Source: an uncultured Planctomycetota bacterium (GTDB lineage Bacteria; Planctomycetota; UBA1135; GCA-002686595). Taken from it: a stretch of DNA of 8,686 bases. Shown here one piece after another: positions 6,066 to 8,686 of this stretch. The translations under genes were made by a program, and so were the position numbers. Location of the stretch: the NCBI GenBank assembly GCA_903829565.1, contig CAIKQM010000232.1:1-8686 (forward strand). Direction: 5' to 3'. Numbering within the stretch: the stretch's first letter is position 1; each line of letters begins with the position of its first letter. The notes below the pieces were generated by a model. That model saw only the letters and a program-made list of their open reading frames with translations. It had not been told where the DNA came from and ran no database searches.

Positions 6066-8210
6066 CTAGCGCTTGGCGAGGTCTAGGAGGAGCGGGCAGG
6101 GCTCGAACCGTGCGCGGGCTCCGTCGCGTGCGCGTACATCCGGCGCGTCTTGCGTGCGGCGTAGAATCTCCACCACGTTGCCAAGTCCTAGGGCGCGTGC
6201 ATGCCGCACAGGACCGCCGCGGAACGGCGCGAAGCCCGTGCCCAGCACGAAGGCGAGATCAAGCTCCTCCTCGCTGCTGGTGACACCGGCCTCCAGACAA
6301 CGGAAGGCCTCTGCGCAGGTAGCGGCAACCAAACGCGTGGCCAGCTCGTCAGGTGTGCGCAGCTCGCAACGCACAGCAGTAGGCGTCAGCAGATTCGCTG
6401 CTTGAGGATCGAGCTGTGCACGCTCGGTTCGCGCACTCGGTCGCCCCTTCGGCGCCGTGTGCAGGTAGAAGCCGCGTCCGGTTTTCTTACCAAGGACCCC
6501 ACGTTGCACAGCCGTTGCGAGCCAGGCTTGGGTGCCCATGCGCGAGCCATAGGCGCTCACCAAGGTCTGGGCTGCGTGGGCTGCTACATCAAAGCCGACT
6601 TCATCCAGCAGTGCCAATGGCCCCATCGGCATGCCGAACTGCTTGAGTGCCGCATCCAAGTCGGCGGCAGGCACTCCGCCAGCCAGCAGCGCCAGTGCTT
6701 CGTCGAGATAAGGGCCTAGGATGCGGTTGACAAGAAAACCTGGCACATCGGCCACGACGACGGGAGTCTTCTCCAACTGCAACGCCAGAGCGCAAGCACG
6801 CGTCAGCGCCGCGTCGCTCGTGTGGCGTCCGCGCACCACCTCGACCAAGGGCATCTTGTCGACTGGGTTGAAGAAGTGCAGCCCGACCACTCGTTCGGGA
6901 TGGTGCAAACCAGCTTGCACGTCGCCCACCGACAAGGAGCTGGTGTTGGTGGCGAGCAAACACTCCGCCGACACTGTGTGTTCTAGTTGTGCGAGCAAGG
7001 CGCGTTTGGCCGGCAGTTGTTCGACGATGGCTTCTACGACCGCCTCGCTGTGGCGCAATGTCGCCAGCTCCAGCGTGCCATCGAGCCGATCCATCCAGCC
7101 GCGTGGCACCGAACGTGCGGCACTTGGGCGACTCAGGCTTGCGCGATAGGTACGCAAGGCGTGATCGAGAGCAGCTTGGCGCGTGTCGTTCAGTCGCACT
7201 TGCAGACCACGGCGCGCGGCGCTGCTGGCAATGCCTGCGCCCATGACTCCCGCGCCAACCACGCCCATGCGGAGCAGCGGGGGAACCGCCAGGCCATCGC
7301 TGTGCAAGCGCAGTTTCTTGGCGCGTTCGGTGCCGCGGAAGAGGCGCAGCAAGTTCTTGGCCGTGGGCGAGACGGCGAGGCGGGCTGCGGCGTGTGCTTC
7401 GCGCTGGAGAGAGAGTTTGCGCGGCGTGGCAGCACCTGAGGGAACGATGCGCGCGATCTCGAGCGGTGCTGCGTAGTGCCCGCCAGTTGCGTGGTGCACT
7501 TGGCGTTGTGCGTACAGGCTCAGGGCTCTCGCCACGAGTGGGTTGCGATCGAGCATGACTCCTGCCCAGCCACGGCCACGGTGTCGCACCTTGTGCGTGC
7601 CGAGCGCAATGCCACGCGCCACGCCATCGAGATCTTCAGGTGCGCACAGCCGATCCACCAAGCCCAGCCGCAAGGCTTCTTTGGCCGAGTGCAGACGCCC
7701 CTTGAGAATGATGTCCAGTGCACTTGACGGTCCAATGCGGCGTGGAAGACGCGTAGCACCACCCCAAGCAGGCAAGATGCCGAGCTTGACTTCGGGCAAG
7801 CCCAGTTTGGTGCCGGGTTCATCTGCGAGCACAATGCAATCCAAGGCGAGGCACAGTTCGTAAGCGCCTCCCGCACACGCACCACCCACCGCCGCCACCA
7901 TGCGGCCGCGTTTGGGCCGCATGCGCAGGTCCTCAAACCGGTTGTAGAGAGCTTGGCCACGCTCAATGAAGCCGCGCGCCGTGCCTTCATCCGTGAGCGC
8001 TTCCAACACATCTAGGTCGGCACCTGCAGCGAAGGTGTGCGCATCGCGCCCACGCACCAGCAAACCTTGCCAATCGTGGCGTTGCTCGAGCGTGCTGACC
8101 GCCTGCTCCAGATCCTCGATCATGGCGAGGTCGAGCACCGGCTGCGCGCGCGTGGGCGCTGCGAGTGTTACTACGGCGAGCTCGCCTTCGAACACCAAGG
8201 TGGCATTCAT
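6066..8210 (-). CDS. fadJ: Bifunctional enoyl-CoA hydratase / 3-hydroxyacyl-CoA dehydrogenase (fatty-acid oxidation alpha subunit, FadJ-type)
   Basis: This 714-residue protein, a normal length for FadB/FadJ, catalyses hydration of trans-2-enoyl-CoA and NAD-dependent oxidation of the L-3-hydroxyacyl-CoA in beta-oxidation. The N-terminal crotonase domain (about 1-200) has the oxyanion-hole segment FAAGADL (60-66), ACAGGAYEL with Glu118 and LGLPEVKLGILP with Glu140, both catalytic positions kept. The NAD-binding domain starts at MGVVGAGVMGAGIA (315-328), with TNTSSLS (421-427), HFFNP (His445) and LVEVV (Glu457) forming the dehydrogenase site. The two C-terminal dehydrogenase domains follow, including GVLGKKTGRGFY (571-582) and GTGFAPFRGGP (657-667). 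ATG 8210 was chosen because it overlaps the thiolase stop as ATGA and has GGAG 8 bases upstream; a longer frame to 8258 would overlap the thiolase gene. Thiolase-then-hydratase order fits fadI-fadJ rather than fadB-fadA. The FadJ rather than FadB label rests mainly on this order. Confidence 0.95.
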   Translation of the reverse strand: MNATLVFEGELAVVTLAAPTRAQPVLDLAMIEDLEQAVSTLEQRHDWQGLLVRGRDAHTFAAGADLDVLEALTDEGTARGFIERGQALYNRFEDLRMRPKRGRMVAAVGGACAGGAYELCLALDCIVLADEPGTKLGLPEVKLGILPAWGGATRLPRRIGPSSALDIILKGRLHSAKEALRLGLVDRLCAPEDLDGVARGIALGTHKVRHRGRGWAGVMLDRNPLVARALSLYAQRQVHHATGGHYAAPLEIARIVPSGAATPRKLSLQREAHAAARLAVSPTAKNLLRLFRGTERAKKLRLHSDGLAVPPLLRMGVVGAGVMGAGIASSAARRGLQVRLNDTRQAALDHALRTYRASLSRPSAARSVPRGWMDRLDGTLELATLRHSEAVVEAIVEQLPAKRALLAQLEHTVSAECLLATNTSSLSVGDVQAGLHHPERVVGLHFFNPVDKMPLVEVVRGRHTSDAALTRACALALQLEKTPVVVADVPGFLVNRILGPYLDEALALLAGGVPAADLDAALKQFGMPMGPLALLDEVGFDVAAHAAQTLVSAYGSRMGTQAWLATAVQRGVLGKKTGRGFYLHTAPKGRPSARTERAQLDPQAANLLTPTAVRCELRTPDELATRLVAATCAEAFRCLEAGVTSSEEELDLAFVLGTGFAPFRGGPVRHARALGLGNVVEILRRTQDAPDVRARDGARARFEPCPLLLDLAKR

Positions 8211-8686
8211 ACCGCGCGCTCCAACAAGAACGCGCCACCTTGGCCACCGCCGATGCACAAGGTCGCCAGAGCGTGCTGTGCTCCGCGTTGCTGTAGTTCA
8301 TGTGCTGCGGTCAGCAGCAGGCGTGCCCCCGTGCAGCCCACGGGATGCCCCAAGGCAATCGCGCCACCGTTCGGATTGGTCTTGTTCCAATCGAGCGTGC
8401 CGATGCGCTGGCCACCCCAGTGCTCGGCTGCGTAGAGTTCGCTGTCGAAGGCCTTTTCACAGGCCAAAACCTGCGCTGCGAAGGCTTCGTTGAGCTCAAC
8501 GACATCGATGTCGCTCCACGCGCGCCCTGTGGCGCGCAACAGACGCGCGGTCGCCACCACGGGGCCGAGCCCCATGCGTGCGGGATCACAGCCCGCCCAG
8601 GCACGACCTGTCAGTCGTGCCAGAGGCTGCAAGCCCGCGGCGCGTGCAGTGGATTCGCGGCACACCAGCAAGGCGCAGGCTCCATC
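8207..8686 (-). CDS. fadI: Acetyl-CoA C-acyltransferase (3-ketoacyl-CoA thiolase), C-terminal part, FadI-type (partial)
   Basis: The last 159 codons are present; the frame is open to the right edge, so the N-terminal half with the acylated Cys is outside. It starts at the DGACALLV segment (compare thiolase DGASALLL) and continues with ARMGLGPV, the VELNEAFAAQ motif, GGAIALGHPVGCTGAR (with the catalytic His of GHP) and ATLCIGGGQGG (with the second catalytic Cys). The enzyme cleaves 3-ketoacyl-CoA with CoA to give acetyl-CoA and a shortened acyl-CoA. The stretch between NEAFAAQ and GGAIALGHP is about 36 residues, close to FadI and longer than FadA, and the gene lies upstream of the hydratase gene; both favour a FadI label. 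Its TGA stop (8207-8209) overlaps the ATG of fadJ, so the two subunits are probably translationally coupled and form one complex. Confidence 0.94.
   Translation of the reverse strand, partial: DGACALLVCRESTARAAGLQPLARLTGRAWAGCDPARMGLGPVVATARLLRATGRAWSDIDVVELNEAFAAQVLACEKAFDSELYAAEHWGGQRIGTLDWNKTNPNGGAIALGHPVGCTGARLLLTAAHELQQRGAQHALATLCIGGGQGGAFLLERAV
8219..8222 (-). promoter_or_regulatory. Ribosome binding site deciding the fadJ start
   Basis: GGAG on the minus strand sits 8 bases before ATG 8210, inside the end of the thiolase gene. Together with the ATGA stop/start overlap it supports 8210 as the start and coupled translation of thiolase and hydratase. Confidence 0.6.

Noticed and set aside
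8211..8258. 16-codon N-terminal extension of FadJ
   Set aside because: It lies within the thiolase coding region; ATG 8210 has the ATGA overlap and a better ribosome binding site.

Overview
The window is GC-rich, densely packed bacterial DNA with seven protein genes, two of them cut by the window edges. No RNA gene, insertion sequence or CRISPR array is visible, and no gene-free stretch reaches 100 bases. The GC-rich codon use, a fadI-fadJ-type beta-oxidation gene pair and a surface-glycan cluster suggest a proteobacterium, perhaps a gammaproteobacterium. This is inferred from content only; there is no marker gene to fix the taxon.

Left part (1-2996, all minus strand). Transcribed right to left are a divergent alkaline-phosphatase-superfamily protein that appears to have lost most of its metal ligands, a DPM1-like family 2 glycosyltransferase with two C-terminal membrane helices, and the N-terminal glutaminase domain of a GlmS-like class II amidotransferase that runs off the left edge. 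Gaps of 59 and 23 bases suggest one operon.

Middle (about 3090-6056). A plus-strand integral-membrane GT-C (PMT/ArnT-like) glycosyltransferase diverges from the left operon. It converges, tail to tail, with a minus-strand Wzx/MATE-type polysaccharide flippase. A 14-base tandem repeat lies at the convergent junction.

Right part (6066-8686, minus strand). A complete FadJ-type bifunctional enoyl-CoA hydratase/3-hydroxyacyl-CoA dehydrogenase follows the C-terminal part of a FadI-type thiolase, with an ATGA stop/start overlap. The flippase gene begins only 9 bases after the fadJ stop, so fadI-fadJ-wzx may be co-transcribed.

Likely joint role (inference): the family 2 enzyme would load a sugar onto a polyprenyl-phosphate carrier, the GT-C enzyme would use such a donor on the outer face of the inner membrane, the flippase would move a lipid-linked glycan across it, and the amidotransferase would supply or modify an amino sugar. 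The phosphatase-like protein is the least explained part. The fad genes carry out ordinary fatty-acid beta-oxidation and look like neighbours rather than members of the glycan pathway.
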